From Roseofilum reptotaenium CS-1145 (GTDB lineage Bacteria; Cyanobacteriota; Cyanobacteriia; Cyanobacteriales; Desertifilaceae), in NCBI RefSeq assembly GCF_028330985.1, contig NZ_JAQMUE010000084.1, positions 1 to 64,000 on the forward strand: a DNA stretch of 64,000 nt. The letters are read 5' to 3'. Below are positions 45,157 through 54,747 of the stretch, in pieces (positions within the stretch are counted from its first letter, which is position 1; every line of letters begins with the position of its first letter). Below the pieces are notes generated by a model. It worked only from the letters and a program-made list of their open reading frames with translations. It did not search any database and was not told the DNA's origin. The translations under genes were made by a program, and so were the position numbers.

Positions 45157-45924
45157 CTATTTCACCCCCTGTAATGCTTCCTCTAGAATCCAGTCATATC
45201 CCCTAGATTCAAGTTCTAAAGCCAACTCCTTATCCCCCGTGCGTAAAATTCGGCCATCTGCCATAACATGCACATAATCGGGGACAATATAATTCAACAA
45301 CCGTTGATAGTGGGTAATCATCAATACCGCATTATCCGGGCGCGTCAACTGATTTACCCCATTGGCGACAATTTTCAGCGCATCAATATCCAAGCCTGAA
45401 TCCGTTTCATCTAAAATCGACAATGTCGGTTCTAGAAGGGCCATTTGCAGAATTTCATTCCGCTTTTTCTCCCCTCCAGAAAACCCTTCATTCACACTGC
45501 GATCTAAAAATGCCGCATCCATTTTTACGACTTCTAACTTCTCTTCTACCAAATCTTGGAAGTCGAACGTATCCAACTCTTCCAAACCCTCTTGTTTGCG
45601 TTTGGAATTATAGGCAACGCGCAAAAAGTCTAAATTACTTACACCTGGAATTTCCAAGGGATACTGGAATGCCAGAAACACCCCAGAAGTTGCCCGGTCT
45701 TCTGGTTCCATTTCCAACAAATTCTCACCTTTATAAATTACCTCGCCACCCGTGACTTCATAGGCAGGATGACCGGCAAGAATCTTAGAAAACGTACTTT
45801 TCCCAGACCCATTGGGTCCCATAATCGCATGGATTTCTCCGGCATTAATTTCCAGATTTAACCCTTTGAGAATCGATTGTCCCGCCACGTTAGCGGTGAG
45901 GTTGCGTACTGATAAAATGCTCAT
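45157..45924 (-). CDS. sufC: Fe-S cluster assembly ATPase SufC
   Basis: SufC is the ABC-type ATPase of the SufBC2D scaffold and is cytosolic rather than a transporter. The 255 residues have Walker A ([14 protein letters not shown], about 36), the signature [20 protein letters not shown] and Walker [16 protein letters not shown], with Asp-Glu as catalytic base region, and the switch His in [11 protein letters not shown]. It lies 2 nt after sufB and 1 nt before sufD, a tight operon. Confidence 0.97.
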   Translation of the reverse strand: MSILSVRNLTANVAGQSILKGLNLEINAGEIHAIMGPNGSGKSTFSKILAGHPAYEVTGGEVIYKGENLLEMEPEDRATSGVFLAFQYPLEIPGVSNLDFLRVAYNSKRKQEGLEELDTFDFQDLVEEKLEVVKMDAAFLDRSVNEGFSGGEKKRNEILQMALLEPTLSILDETDSGLDIDALKIVANGVNQLTRPDNAVLMITHYQRLLNYIVPDYVHVMADGRILRTGDKELALELESRGYDWILEEALQGVK

Positions 45925-45926
45925 CT

Positions 45927-47363
45927 TTAACCCACTGTTCCTTCTAGTTTCAAACTCAATAACTTATCCGCTTCTACCGCAAATTCCATCGGCAGTTGAT
46001 TAAACACATCCTTACAGAAGCCACTAATCATCATCGAGACAGCATCTTCGGCAGAAATTCCCCGTTGGGCAAAATAAAAGAGTTGGTCTTCCCCAATTTT
46101 GGAAGTCGAGGCTTCATGCTCCACTTTTCCAGAATTATTCTGCACCTGGATATAGGGGAATGTATTGGCTTCGGCATTATCTCCAATTAGCATGGAATCA
46201 CATTGGGAATAGTTTCTCGCCCCTTCTGCCTTGGGGTTAACCTTGACCAAACCCCGATAACTGTTGGCAGAACCACCGGCAGAAATTCCTTTAGAAATAA
46301 TCCGGCTGCGAGTGTTTTTGCCCACATGAACCATCTTGGTTCCCGTATCTGCTTGCTGCTTATTGTTGGTGAGAGCAACCGAGTAAAATTCGCCCACGGA
46401 ATTATCGCCGACTAACACGCAACTGGGATATTTCCAGGTAATTGCAGAACCGGTTTCCACTTGAGTCCAGGAAATTTTAGAATTGACTCCTTTACAAATT
46501 CCTCGTTTGGTCACGAAGTTATAAATTCCACCTTTGCCATTTTCGTCTCCTGCATACCAGTTTTGTACGGTGGAATATTTAATATCGGCATTATCTAAAG
46601 CGACCAATTCCACAACTGCCGCGTGCAGTTGGTTCGTGTCGTACATCGGAGCTGTACAGCCTTCCAGGTAGGAGACCTGAGACCCTTCATCAGCTACAAT
46701 TAAGGTGCGCTCAAATTGTCCGGTATCTCCACTGTTAATCCGGAAATAGGTGGACAGTTCCATAGGGCATTGGGTGTTTTTGGGAATATACACAAAGGAA
46801 CCGTCACTAAATACGGCACTGTTGAGAGCCGCAAAGTAATTGTCTCCGACAGGAACTACACTACCGAGATATTTTTCTACCAGTTCGGGATAGTCATGAA
46901 CGGCTTCGGAAATGGAGCAGAAAATCACGCCTTCTTGGGCGAGTTTTTCCCGGAAAGTTGTAGCAATAGAAACGCTATCAAAAACGGCATCAACGGCAAC
47001 GTTAGAGAGTCGTTTTTGTTCGGACAAGGGAATACCGAGTTTCTCGAAGGTTTCTAGGAGAGCGGGGTCAACTTCATCGAGACTTTTCTTTTTATCTTGC
47101 TGTTTCGGAGCCGAATAATAGCTAATATTTTGGTAGTCGATGGGGGGATATTGAAGATGGGGCCATGTGGGTTCCTTCATCTCTAACCATCGACGGTAGG
47201 CTTTGAGACGGAAGTTGAGCATGAATTCCGGTTCATTTTTCTTGGCGGAAATCAGGCGGACTACGTCTTCGTTTAAGCCGTTGGGGATTTTGTCGGTTTC
47301 AATGTCGGTGATGAAACCATATTTGTAGGGTTGGTTGACTAGAGTTTTAACGCTAGTGGACAT
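45927..47363 (-). CDS. sufB: Fe-S cluster assembly protein SufB
   Basis: SufB is the scaffold on which the nascent Fe-S cluster is built. The 478-residue protein is full length: [20 protein letters not shown] at the start, [60 protein letters not shown] with a conserved Cys, and [18 protein letters not shown] near the end. It is the first suf structural gene, 147 bp after ftrC in the same direction. Confidence 0.97.
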   Translation of the reverse strand: MSTSVKTLVNQPYKYGFITDIETDKIPNGLNEDVVRLISAKKNEPEFMLNFRLKAYRRWLEMKEPTWPHLQYPPIDYQNISYYSAPKQQDKKKSLDEVDPALLETFEKLGIPLSEQKRLSNVAVDAVFDSVSIATTFREKLAQEGVIFCSISEAVHDYPELVEKYLGSVVPVGDNYFAALNSAVFSDGSFVYIPKNTQCPMELSTYFRINSGDTGQFERTLIVADEGSQVSYLEGCTAPMYDTNQLHAAVVELVALDNADIKYSTVQNWYAGDENGKGGIYNFVTKRGICKGVNSKISWTQVETGSAITWKYPSCVLVGDNSVGEFYSVALTNNKQQADTGTKMVHVGKNTRSRIISKGISAGGSANSYRGLVKVNPKAEGARNYSQCDSMLIGDNAEANTFPYIQVQNNSGKVEHEASTSKIGEDQLFYFAQRGISAEDAVSMMISGFCKDVFNQLPMEFAVEADKLLSLKLEGTVG

Positions 47364-47510
47364 GGTGGGTGTTCTCTACTGACTGGTGGGACAAGGCTGG
47401 GTCTATTAGACTTCTTGCAGAAGGTGAGGGAATAGGAATAAAAATGCAAGATTACTCCATTACTATTTATTTTCTACCCACTTATGCAAGAGGTCTATTC
47501 CTTGATGAGC

Positions 47511-47882
47511 TTAGGATGTGGTGACGGTGTTGGTCGTACCGCGAATTTGATCGATGCTGATATTTCTTTCTGTGCCAACAAAGGGATTATCTTCGGTGAG
47601 GAAAAGCATACAGTGGCATTCTTTGCGCTCGCGCATGGGGACGCAAGGGCAGTTCCAGTAAGCAGCTTTGGCTTCGGCTTCTTTGTCTTCATAGTGACGA
47701 CAGGGGCATAGGGGAGCGCCAAGTTCGTCTTTGTGTTTGGCGAGTCCTTCGATGACGACGGCTGTGATGCTCAGATCGGAACAAAAGTAAGTGCCGGTAT
47801 TGTCCGCATATTTTTCGGAAAATTTCCGCATCGCTTCTAGACTATGCTCTGTGGCTTGTTGGGGTTGGGATGATAGGGTCAT
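47511..47882 (-). CDS. ftrC: Ferredoxin-thioredoxin reductase catalytic chain
   Basis: FtrC holds a 4Fe-4S cluster and a redox disulfide and passes electrons from photosynthetic ferredoxin to thioredoxin, so that light controls enzymes. The 123 residues contain all seven conserved cysteines: TYFCSDLSIT, LCPCRHY, YWNCPCVPM and ECHCMLF. ATG 47882 is chosen over TTG 47888. It lies between sufR (divergent) and sufB (same direction), and the two SufR-type operators precede it, so this Fe-S client gene may share suf control. Confidence 0.96.
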   Translation of the reverse strand: MTLSSQPQQATEHSLEAMRKFSEKYADNTGTYFCSDLSITAVVIEGLAKHKDELGAPLCPCRHYEDKEAEAKAAYWNCPCVPMRERKECHCMLFLTEDNPFVGTERNISIDQIRGTTNTVTTS

Positions 47883-47934
47883 GGGCAAATTTTTAATGAA
47901 CGAACAGAATTAAACTGAGTATAATGGGTTTAAA

Positions 47935-47948
47935 CAACTTGATTGTTG
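47935..47948. promoter_or_regulatory. SufR operator-type palindrome 1 (CAAC-N6-GTTG)
   Basis: CAAC TTGATT GTTG. This matches the perfect palindrome reported for SufR binding in cyanobacteria. It lies 53 bp before the ftrC start. Confidence 0.85.
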
Positions 47949-47976
47949 CTTTACTTATGAGTTTAGCGTAGTTTAG

Positions 47977-47990
47977 CAACAAGTTTGTTG
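47977..47990. promoter_or_regulatory. SufR operator-type palindrome 2 (CAAC-N6-GTTG)
   Basis: CAAC AAGTTT GTTG, 42 bp from site 1, that is four helical turns, so two dimers would sit on one face. On the minus strand a TTGACA box (47994-47989) overlaps it, so bound SufR would block a promoter for ftrC/suf. Confidence 0.85.
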
Positions 47991-48044
47991 TCAAATTCTA
48001 ATTTTGGCATCATGTGTACGCTGTAGTGGTGATTAAGTTTTGTG

Positions 48045-48746
48045 ATGATCATGGGAATCGCTCACCAAATCTCGACGAAACGGACCATTCTGGAGTACCT
48101 ACTCAAGGATGGTCGAGCAACAGCTTTGGGCTTGGCCGAGGCTTTGGGGGTTAGTCCCCAAGCGATTCGGCGACACCTGAAGGACTTGGAAGGGGAGGAG
48201 TTGATTGAGTATGAGGTTGTGCATGGGGATAAGGAGGGACATTCTTCGATGGGACGGCCCCAACATTGGTATTCCTTGAGTCGAAAGGGTCGCGATCGCT
48301 TCCCCAATAATCACGGTGAGTTTGCTGTGGCTCTTCTGGATACTTTAGCGGAAACGGTGGGCAAAGACCAAGTGGGGTCTATTTTGCAGAAACAATGGCA
48401 ACGTAAAGCGCAAGTTTACCGCGATCGCCTCAGAAATGGCACGATCGCCGAACGAGTGGAGAAGTTGGTGGAACTCCGACAGCAAGAAGGCTATATGGCC
48501 CAATGGTATGCTGTAGAACCGGATGCCCAGAATCCGAATGGGGCGACTCGATTTATGTTAACTGAACATCATTGTGCCATTGCGGATGTAGCAGAATCGT
48601 TTCCGACGGTCTGTGGCCATGAATTGGAGATGTTTTCGGATCTGTTTCCTGATTGTGAGGTGGAACGCACCCATTGGATTATTGATGGAGAACATCGCTG
48701 TGGTTATTTAATTGCACCGTTGATGAATACGGCTGAATCAGCTTAA
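48045..48746 (+). CDS. sufR: Iron-sulfur cluster biosynthesis transcriptional regulator SufR
   Basis: SufR is a DeoR/ArsR-like winged-helix repressor that binds a 4Fe-4S cluster and represses suf genes when clusters are plentiful. The N-terminus has the helix-turn-helix (ILEYLLKDGRATALGLAEAL, then GVSPQAIRRHLKDLE). The conserved C-terminal cysteines are present: EHHCAIADVAESFPTVCGHE, FPDCEVERTHWI and EHRCGYLI. ATG 48045 is chosen; GTG 48042 and ATG 48051 are near alternatives. It is divergent from ftrC-sufBCDS. Confidence 0.95.
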   Translation: MIMGIAHQISTKRTILEYLLKDGRATALGLAEALGVSPQAIRRHLKDLEGEELIEYEVVHGDKEGHSSMGRPQHWYSLSRKGRDRFPNNHGEFAVALLDTLAETVGKDQVGSILQKQWQRKAQVYRDRLRNGTIAERVEKLVELRQQEGYMAQWYAVEPDAQNPNGATRFMLTEHHCAIADVAESFPTVCGHELEMFSDLFPDCEVERTHWIIDGEHRCGYLIAPLMNTAESA

Positions 48747-48860
48747 GTTTGGGCGATCGTTCCAGAAAATTCAATTAAATAAACCTTACGTTTCTCAAGC
48801 TTCTGGGTTGGGTGGGAAAGAATAGTGTTGAATGCAAGCCTTTTTGATTTTTAATCGATT

Positions 48861-49241
48861 ATGAATTCCCGCTTACCAGTCGAATTTCTCACTGAAGAAG
48901 AAGCGATGATGGTCGATTCAGCCTTATTATCGTCGGCTGATAAGTTTTCTACTCGACTAGCGATTTACGCCTGTCGCGCTCTGAGAGAGATTAGTCTACA
49001 GACTCATCAACCCGCAGAGTCGATTTCTGAGGAGGCGATCGCCGATTGGGTGAAACACGACCCCCATATTCAGAAGATTATCGATCTTGATGAGAGCTTT
49101 ATCAATTTTTTTGCACGTTTGGTGAGTTCAGCACGGGTTCCCTTGAATGAAATTGCCCAGGAAATCCAAGTGAAGGTAACCGATTTAAAGGTGATCGATA
49201 TTGTTTTCTGGTTTGAAAAAGACCGCCGCATTGAAGTCTAA
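48861..49241 (+). CDS. Small soluble protein, cyanobacterial, function unknown
   Basis: A 126-residue helical acidic protein: LPVEFLTEEEAMMVDSALLS, then KFSTRLAIYACRALREISLQ, and a C-terminal half with ARVPLNEIAQEIQVKVTDLK followed by IDIVFWFEKDRRIEV. I know of no named domain in it; it looks like a conserved cyanobacterial protein. The helix-rich end could suit protein binding. It is convergent with the cNMP-EAL gene across a GC-rich hairpin. Confidence 0.7.
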   Translation: MNSRLPVEFLTEEEAMMVDSALLSSADKFSTRLAIYACRALREISLQTHQPAESISEEAIADWVKHDPHIQKIIDLDESFINFFARLVSSARVPLNEIAQEIQVKVTDLKVIDIVFWFEKDRRIEV

Positions 49242-49242
49242 C

Positions 49243-49295
49243 CGCTCCCTGAGCGGAGCGCCGCACTGAGCGAAGCCGAAGTGTCGAAGGGAGCG
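49243..49295. repeat. Branched GC-rich palindrome between convergent genes
   Basis: CGCTCCCT at 49243-49250 pairs with AGGGAGCG at 49288-49295; an inner pair CACT/AGTG and a GAGCGGAGCGC segment suggest a branched fold. It begins 2 nt after the stop of the 48861 gene. It could act as a terminator, and belongs to a GAGCGAAGCCGAAGTGTCG-type dispersed repeat seen in many cyanobacteria (from memory). Confidence 0.6.
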
Positions 49296-49306
49296 CCTGC
49301 GTCTTC

Positions 49307-50578
49307 CTATTTCCTATCCCCTATTGCCCTAAACCGAGGGTCTTCAAAGAGGGCGATCGCCTGCTCTAAAGGAAGAGGTCGCGAAAAGAAATACCCTTGA
49401 CCGTAAGTACAGCCAAAGGATTTTAGCGCTTGCAAATGCTCATCAGTCTCGATCCCTTCACCGACTACGGTCATGCCCAAGGTTTTGGATAAATCGACCA
49501 TTGCTTGACAAATACTGCAACTTTTATTCTGCTCTTTCACATTCATTCCCTGGACAAATGACTTATCAATTTTTAGGCTATCGAGATGGTATTCATTCAG
49601 ATATTGCAAACTAGAATATCCTGTGCCGAAATCATCTAAAACCAACGGAAATCCTAAAGCCTGGCATTGCTGCACCCAGGCAATTGCCCGTTCGCTATCA
49701 AATAAAGTCCGCTCTAAAATCTCTAGCTTCACTTGCTGATAATTGAGTCCATGTCTATCGGTACAATTGAGTAAAAACTCTAGAAAATTAGGTTCTTCAA
49801 TTTGGCAATTGGCAATATTAAAACTCATGCTCACGGGATAGTTGACCCGTTTTTGAAGAGTCTTGAGTGCTTCTAATCCGGTTTCTATTACCCATTGACC
49901 AATGGGCACAATTAAAGAAGTCGATTCTGCCAACGGAATGAATTCATCTGGAGAAACAAATCCTCGGTTGGGACTCTGCCAGCGAATTAAGGCTTCAAAG
50001 CCGGTGATGGTGTGGGTTTCTAAATTAATGATGGGTTGATAAACTAGCTTAAATTGTTCTTCATCCAAGGCGGTTCGTAACTCATTTTCCATGCGGATTA
50101 AATCCACCGCTTCTGTGAGTCGAAAGGAGAGACCTTTTTGGGGATTGATGTTAGGGTAGAGTTGCTCTAGGAAAAATTTAGGTGCTAAAGCGTTAGTGCG
50201 CGATCGGAAATTTTGAGTTTCTGAGCGAAAATAGCGCATCACCATCAGCAGTAACATTCGCAACAAAGGATCGGCTTCTTGAATGCGTCGGTTAACCTGT
50301 TCCTTGGTGACGACTGTGAGAATGACATCGGTTAAAGCAGTAGCGGAAGCAGAGCGGGGTTGACCATCAATTAGGGCAATTTCACCAAACATGGAGCCGG
50401 GATTAAGATGATTGAGAACCCGACGTTTTTCTTCTACCTGAGTCCAGATTTCTACCTCTCCTTCTTCGATAATATAAGCGAAGTCTCCGCGATCGCCTTC
50501 ATAAAAGATCGAGTCTCCGGACTGAATCCGGCGAGTTTGAAGCCGTTCGTAGAGTTTGGACTTCACGCTAAAGATCAT
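49307..50578 (-). CDS. Cyclic-nucleotide-binding domain plus EAL phosphodiesterase
   Basis: This soluble protein probably degrades cyclic di-GMP under the control of a bound cyclic nucleotide. Residues about 10-125 form a cNMP domain (GDSIFYEGDRGDFAYIIEEG, FGEIALIDGQPRSASATAL). Residues about 180-415 form an EAL domain with intact motifs: GFEALIRWQSPNRGF, LEILERTLFDSE, LDDFGTGYSSLQYL, KIDKSFVQG and VGEGIET. There is no GGDEF domain. ATG 50578 is used; TTG 50614 is in frame. Confidence 0.92.
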   Translation of the reverse strand: MIFSVKSKLYERLQTRRIQSGDSIFYEGDRGDFAYIIEEGEVEIWTQVEEKRRVLNHLNPGSMFGEIALIDGQPRSASATALTDVILTVVTKEQVNRRIQEADPLLRMLLLMVMRYFRSETQNFRSRTNALAPKFFLEQLYPNINPQKGLSFRLTEAVDLIRMENELRTALDEEQFKLVYQPIINLETHTITGFEALIRWQSPNRGFVSPDEFIPLAESTSLIVPIGQWVIETGLEALKTLQKRVNYPVSMSFNIANCQIEEPNFLEFLLNCTDRHGLNYQQVKLEILERTLFDSERAIAWVQQCQALGFPLVLDDFGTGYSSLQYLNEYHLDSLKIDKSFVQGMNVKEQNKSCSICQAMVDLSKTLGMTVVGEGIETDEHLQALKSFGCTYGQGYFFSRPLPLEQAIALFEDPRFRAIGDRK

Positions 50579-50701
50579 GATGCTTCCCAAATATCGATCT
50601 GAGTTGGCTGGCAACTACTTCATAGATTATAACTACTCTCCTACTGTCTACAGAAATGTAGCAGGTCACTGGGTATGTATGCACAACAATCTGTAGGAAT
50701 C

Positions 50702-51109
50702 TTATCCGTTTAATTTCCAGTTTTCTATATATCTCTGAATTTGACTGACAAAAAAACGCGATTGCTCTAATAAACTTGTGGCCAACGTTTGATCGGGTGC
50801 TAACATTTTTCCATAATCACTCGCTTGTCGTTCATCAAATGCCCGATGCAAACTTCGGGATAATTCACGGGTAAAAATGCCTGTCTTGACAAACTCACGG
50901 TCAAAAAGACTAATTCCCCCACTATGCTTAGATGTCCCTAATCCCTGAATGGCTAACAAACCCATAACCGCATAAAACATCGCATAGTATGACCGATTAA
51001 TACAACCCCGAACGGCTGATTGTTCCCATAATATCTCAGCTTCTCGTAAAGTTTCCTGGGCTTGGGAGAGTCTATATTCAACTAATAACTGTAACTGAGG
51101 ATTAATCAT
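50702..51109 (-). CDS. HEPN-domain protein (toxin-type partner)
   Basis: HEPN proteins paired with small nucleotidyltransferases form toxin-antitoxin modules in which the HEPN partner is often an RNase. The 135 residues are helical with the motif RGCINRSYYAMFYAVMGLL. RNase-active HEPN proteins carry R-x(4-6)-H; here the His position is Tyr (RSYYAMFY), as in the UPF0332-like subgroup, so RNase activity is doubtful. It overlaps the upstream nucleotidyltransferase gene by 4 nt (ATGA). Confidence 0.85.
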   Translation of the reverse strand: MINPQLQLLVEYRLSQAQETLREAEILWEQSAVRGCINRSYYAMFYAVMGLLAIQGLGTSKHSGGISLFDREFVKTGIFTRELSRSLHRAFDERQASDYGKMLAPDQTLATSLLEQSRFFVSQIQRYIENWKLNG

Positions 51110-51423
51110 ACCGCAATGCCTTCATTGAAGACCTTGAATAACAACGGACTCGCCCCCACAGCCCCATGGTTTATTTCTGTCTGTGTCACGACAAATGTAG
51201 AAATCACTCGCTCAAATTCAAAACCAACCTCCCAGGCCACATCATAAATTTGTTCGCGCTTGACTCGATCCAACTCTGCTACTTTAATAAACACATCTAG
51301 ATCCGATTCTTCCGTCGCATCTCCCCGTGCCCTGGAACCAAATACTCGTAACTCCAAAATTGGCATGATTTCGGTTAAGCGTTTAGAAAACGCTAAGGCG
51401 ACTTGACGATCTTCTTCTTTCAT
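51106..51423 (-). CDS. Minimal nucleotidyltransferase (MNT-type antitoxin candidate)
   Basis: A 105-residue single-domain nucleotidyltransferase. The active site GSRARGDATEESDLD gives the exact GS-x10-DxD pattern. MntA-type enzymes AMPylate their HEPN partner. The ATG at 51423 is preferred over TTG 51432. It overlaps the HEPN gene by 4 nt, so the two are translated together. It is divergent from the SNF2 gene, with 168 bp between. Confidence 0.88.
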   Translation of the reverse strand: MKEEDRQVALAFSKRLTEIMPILELRVFGSRARGDATEESDLDVFIKVAELDRVKREQIYDVAWEVGFEFERVISTFVVTQTEINHGAVGASPLLFKVFNEGIAV

Positions 51424-51591
51424 GGTAGACAATATCCTAACACTAACTCTAATTTAACTCACTCCCGACTCCTTAGCGATCCATTGGGTCATTGTCGTGA
51501 TATGGTTACTGAAATTAGGTGGCTATGAGAAATTGAGTGTAGTCGCCCCTAAAGTATCCTCACTTTGACTCAACTTTAAAAATACGATCGC

Positions 51592-54500
51592 ATGGCAATT
51601 TTACACGGGAGTTGGTTAACTCAACATCAATTTGTGATTTGGGCAGAAACTTGGCGCAGAGTTTCCCCTGAAGAATGCACTCCCTCACCCTTTGCCATTT
51701 CGCCCCATCCTTTTGCCCTGAGTGTGACAGAACTGCAATCCTGGTTACAGTCAAGTCAGATCCCAGAGTCGGTGCAAAGGGCTTTACCAGATTTGGAGAC
51801 AGTAGCGATCGCCCCCCTGCAACTGGCTTTACCTACCCTGCTTCAGTTTCCAGCATCTGCACCGAAATCGAAACGTAAGAAAACCCCGGGGGTTATCTGT
51901 ACTCCTCTATACTCGATCGCCTCCGGGGAAGACGAAGAAAATCCAGATATTACCCTTCACCCTTGGCAGATTGAATCGCTCTGTCTGACTCCCCAGCAAA
52001 CCCTGCCCTTTCTGCAAAGTCTGCCCCTAGGGTTATTAGAGTCTAGCCCAGCTTGGTTGGGCGCGGATCTGCGATTTTGGTCTCATATTAGCCGGTGGAG
52101 TCTGGACTTGCTGGCGCGGTGTAAGTTTTTGCCTGTCCTCACAGTTGAGGAGGAGGGGTCTTTGATCGCCCAATGGCAACCGTTACTCGATAGTCAGAGC
52201 GATCGCCACCGTTTTAGCCAGTTGAGCAGCCTCATGCCGGGAAGTTGCCACACCTATCAACCGGCTGAAGAGGGTCTTAAACTGGATTTTCCTACTGCGC
52301 CCAAACCTTTGCTGTGGGACTTTTTGAGCCAAACTTTAAATGCCCAGATCCAGAAACAGGAGACTCCCTTACCGAATGTGAAAGGGGCGATCGGCCAATG
52401 GCTGCAAAGCTTAAATGGTAGCAGTAAACCCCTCTCCCCCACCCCAGAACTTGAAAAGTTCAAAACCACCCTCACGAAGTGGATAGCTCCTATCGAACAC
52501 TTGGATCAGGAGAGCGCTTTTAGCACTGTCTTAAAACTCCATCCTCCCCAAGGAAAAAGTCAGGATTGGTTACTAGAATATGGATTACAATCAGTCGAAA
52601 ATCCCGATTGTATTGTCGATGCCAATACGATTTGGAGCAATCCTGTAGAATCTCTACTCTATGAAGGCTATACCATTCATTATCCTCAAGAAACTTTTTT
52701 AGCTGGATTAGGATTAGCCTCGCGCATTTTTCCTTCTTTAGAAGACAGTTTAAATACGTCCCAACCCCTATTTTGTCGGCTTAATCCCCAACAGGCCTAT
52801 GAATTCCTTAAATCCATCGTGGGACGATTGAGAGAAAGTGGATTAGGCGTAATTTTGCCCCCTTCTCTCGCACCGGAACAGGGATTTTCTAATCGCTTAG
52901 GATTAAGCTTGGTGGCTGACACGCCCAAACGGAAGAAAACCGATCGCTTAAGTTTACAAAGTTTATTGCAATTTAAGTGGGAATTAACCCTAGGGGGACA
53001 GCGAGTTTCTAAGAAAGAATTTGACCAATTGGTAGCCTTAGAGTCTCCTTTGGTGCAAATTAATGGGGAGTGGGTGGAGTTGCGTCCCCAAGATGTGCGC
53101 GTCGCTCAGGAGTTTTTCACCAAGCGTAAAGACCAAATGAGTTTATCCCTCGAAGATGCTCTGCGCATCAGTACCGGGGATACACAGATGGTGGAAAAGC
53201 TGCCAGTGGTGGACTTTCAGGCTTCCGATCAATTAGGGGAGTTACTGACTCGTTTGATGGAGCCACGCACGATTGAGGCGATCGCCCCTCCAGAGACGTT
53301 TAACGGACAGTTGCGCCCCTATCAATCCAGGGGTGTGGGGTGGTTGGCGTTTTTAGAGCAATGGGGCTTAGGGGCGTGTTTAGCCGACGATATGGGACTG
53401 GGGAAAACCATTCAGTTTTTGGCATTTTTGTTGGTTTTGAAACAACAGAAAAAGCTCAAAAAACCAACATTATTGGTTTGTCCCACGTCCGTTTTAGGTA
53501 ATTGGCAACGGGAAGTTAAACGATTTGCACCCAGTTTAAAAATAGTGCTTCATCATGGAATGAAGCGATTTAAAAATAAGGAGTTTGTCAAAGCCGTTGA
53601 GAGTAAAGAGCTGGTGATTACCAGCTATCCCTTAGTCTTTCGAGACCAAAAAGAATTGCAAGCGGTAGAATGGCAAGGGATAGTTTTAGATGAGGCTCAG
53701 AACATCAAAAATCCAGAGTCTAAACAGTCCCAATCCGTGCGCGAGTTAACCTCAGAGTTTCGCATTGCCCTGACCGGAACACCGGTAGAAAATCGTTTGC
53801 AAGAACTCTGGTCAATTATGGACTTTCTCAATCCCGGTTATTTGGGCAATCGGCAGTTCTTCCAACGCCGGTTTACGATTCCGATTGAGAAATACGGCGA
53901 TCGCGAATCCTTGCAAACCTTGCGATCGCTCTCCCAACCCTTTATCCTGCGGCGATTGAAAACCGATCGCACGATTATCCAAGATTTGCCAGAAAAACAG
54001 GAAATGACCGTGTTCTGTCCTCTCTCGGATGAGCAAAAGCAGCTCTATCAAGAAGCGGTCGAAAAAGCCTTAGCCGAAATTGAGCAAGCGCAAGGAATTC
54101 AACGCCATGGCGAAGTCTTAGCACTGCTCACCAAATTAAAGCAAATTTGCAATCATCCCGAACAGTTCTTGAAGAAGCGCAAGCTGAAACAGCCGGAAAA
54201 CTCCGGGAAACTGATGCGCTTGCGGGATATGCTCGATGAAGTGGTTGATGTCGGCGATCGGGCCTTGATTTTCACCCAGTTTTCCGAATGGGGCAAATTG
54301 CTCAAACCTTATTTAGAACAAGAATTTCAATCCGAAGTCTTTTTCCTATACGGCAATACCAAAAGAGCGCAACGAGAAGAAATGATTGACCGCTTTCAAC
54401 ACGATCCTCAAGGGCCAAAACTGTTTATTTTATCCCTAAAAGCAGGCGGTGTCGGCTTGAATTTAACCCGTGCCAATCATGTTTTTCACTTTGACCGATG

Positions 54501-54738
54501 GTGGAATCCAGCCGTGGAAAATCAAGCCACAGACCGAGTATTTCGCATTGGTCAAACTCGGAATGTGCAAGTGCATAAATTTGTCTGCGAAGGCACATTA
54601 GAAGAAAAGATTAACGATCTCATTGCCAGCAAGCAGGAACTCGCAGAACAAGTGGTGGGTTCAGGAGAAAATTGGCTAGCTAGTTTAGACTCCAATCAAC
54701 TGCGCGATTTATTATTATTAGAACAGTCGGAAGACTAG
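51592..54738 (+). CDS. SNF2-family DEAD/DEAH-box ATPase/helicase
   Basis: A 1048-residue Swi2/Snf2-type ATPase that probably moves along double-stranded DNA and remodels protein-DNA complexes. An N-terminal region of about 560 residues is family-specific. The ATPase follows: Walker A ACLADDMGLGKTIQFLAF (about 600), Walker B VLDEAQNIKNPES, TGTPVENRLQELWSIMDFL, and the second lobe with LSLKAGGVGLNLTRANHVFH and WWNPAVENQATDRVFRIGQT. The SWIM protein starts 9 nt after its stop. Confidence 0.94.
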   Translation: MAILHGSWLTQHQFVIWAETWRRVSPEECTPSPFAISPHPFALSVTELQSWLQSSQIPESVQRALPDLETVAIAPLQLALPTLLQFPASAPKSKRKKTPGVICTPLYSIASGEDEENPDITLHPWQIESLCLTPQQTLPFLQSLPLGLLESSPAWLGADLRFWSHISRWSLDLLARCKFLPVLTVEEEGSLIAQWQPLLDSQSDRHRFSQLSSLMPGSCHTYQPAEEGLKLDFPTAPKPLLWDFLSQTLNAQIQKQETPLPNVKGAIGQWLQSLNGSSKPLSPTPELEKFKTTLTKWIAPIEHLDQESAFSTVLKLHPPQGKSQDWLLEYGLQSVENPDCIVDANTIWSNPVESLLYEGYTIHYPQETFLAGLGLASRIFPSLEDSLNTSQPLFCRLNPQQAYEFLKSIVGRLRESGLGVILPPSLAPEQGFSNRLGLSLVADTPKRKKTDRLSLQSLLQFKWELTLGGQRVSKKEFDQLVALESPLVQINGEWVELRPQDVRVAQEFFTKRKDQMSLSLEDALRISTGDTQMVEKLPVVDFQASDQLGELLTRLMEPRTIEAIAPPETFNGQLRPYQSRGVGWLAFLEQWGLGACLADDMGLGKTIQFLAFLLVLKQQKKLKKPTLLVCPTSVLGNWQREVKRFAPSLKIVLHHGMKRFKNKEFVKAVESKELVITSYPLVFRDQKELQAVEWQGIVLDEAQNIKNPESKQSQSVRELTSEFRIALTGTPVENRLQELWSIMDFLNPGYLGNRQFFQRRFTIPIEKYGDRESLQTLRSLSQPFILRRLKTDRTIIQDLPEKQEMTVFCPLSDEQKQLYQEAVEKALAEIEQAQGIQRHGEVLALLTKLKQICNHPEQFLKKRKLKQPENSGKLMRLRDMLDEVVDVGDRALIFTQFSEWGKLLKPYLEQEFQSEVFFLYGNTKRAQREEMIDRFQHDPQGPKLFILSLKAGGVGLNLTRANHVFHFDRWWNPAVENQATDRVFRIGQTRNVQVHKFVCEGTLEEKINDLIASKQELAEQVVGSGENWLASLDSNQLRDLLLLEQSED

Positions 54739-54747
54739 GAGGGAAAG

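Noticed and set aside
47484-47711. 75-codon plus-strand frame
   Set aside because: It is antisense to ftrC, whose seven conserved cysteines make the minus strand the coding one.
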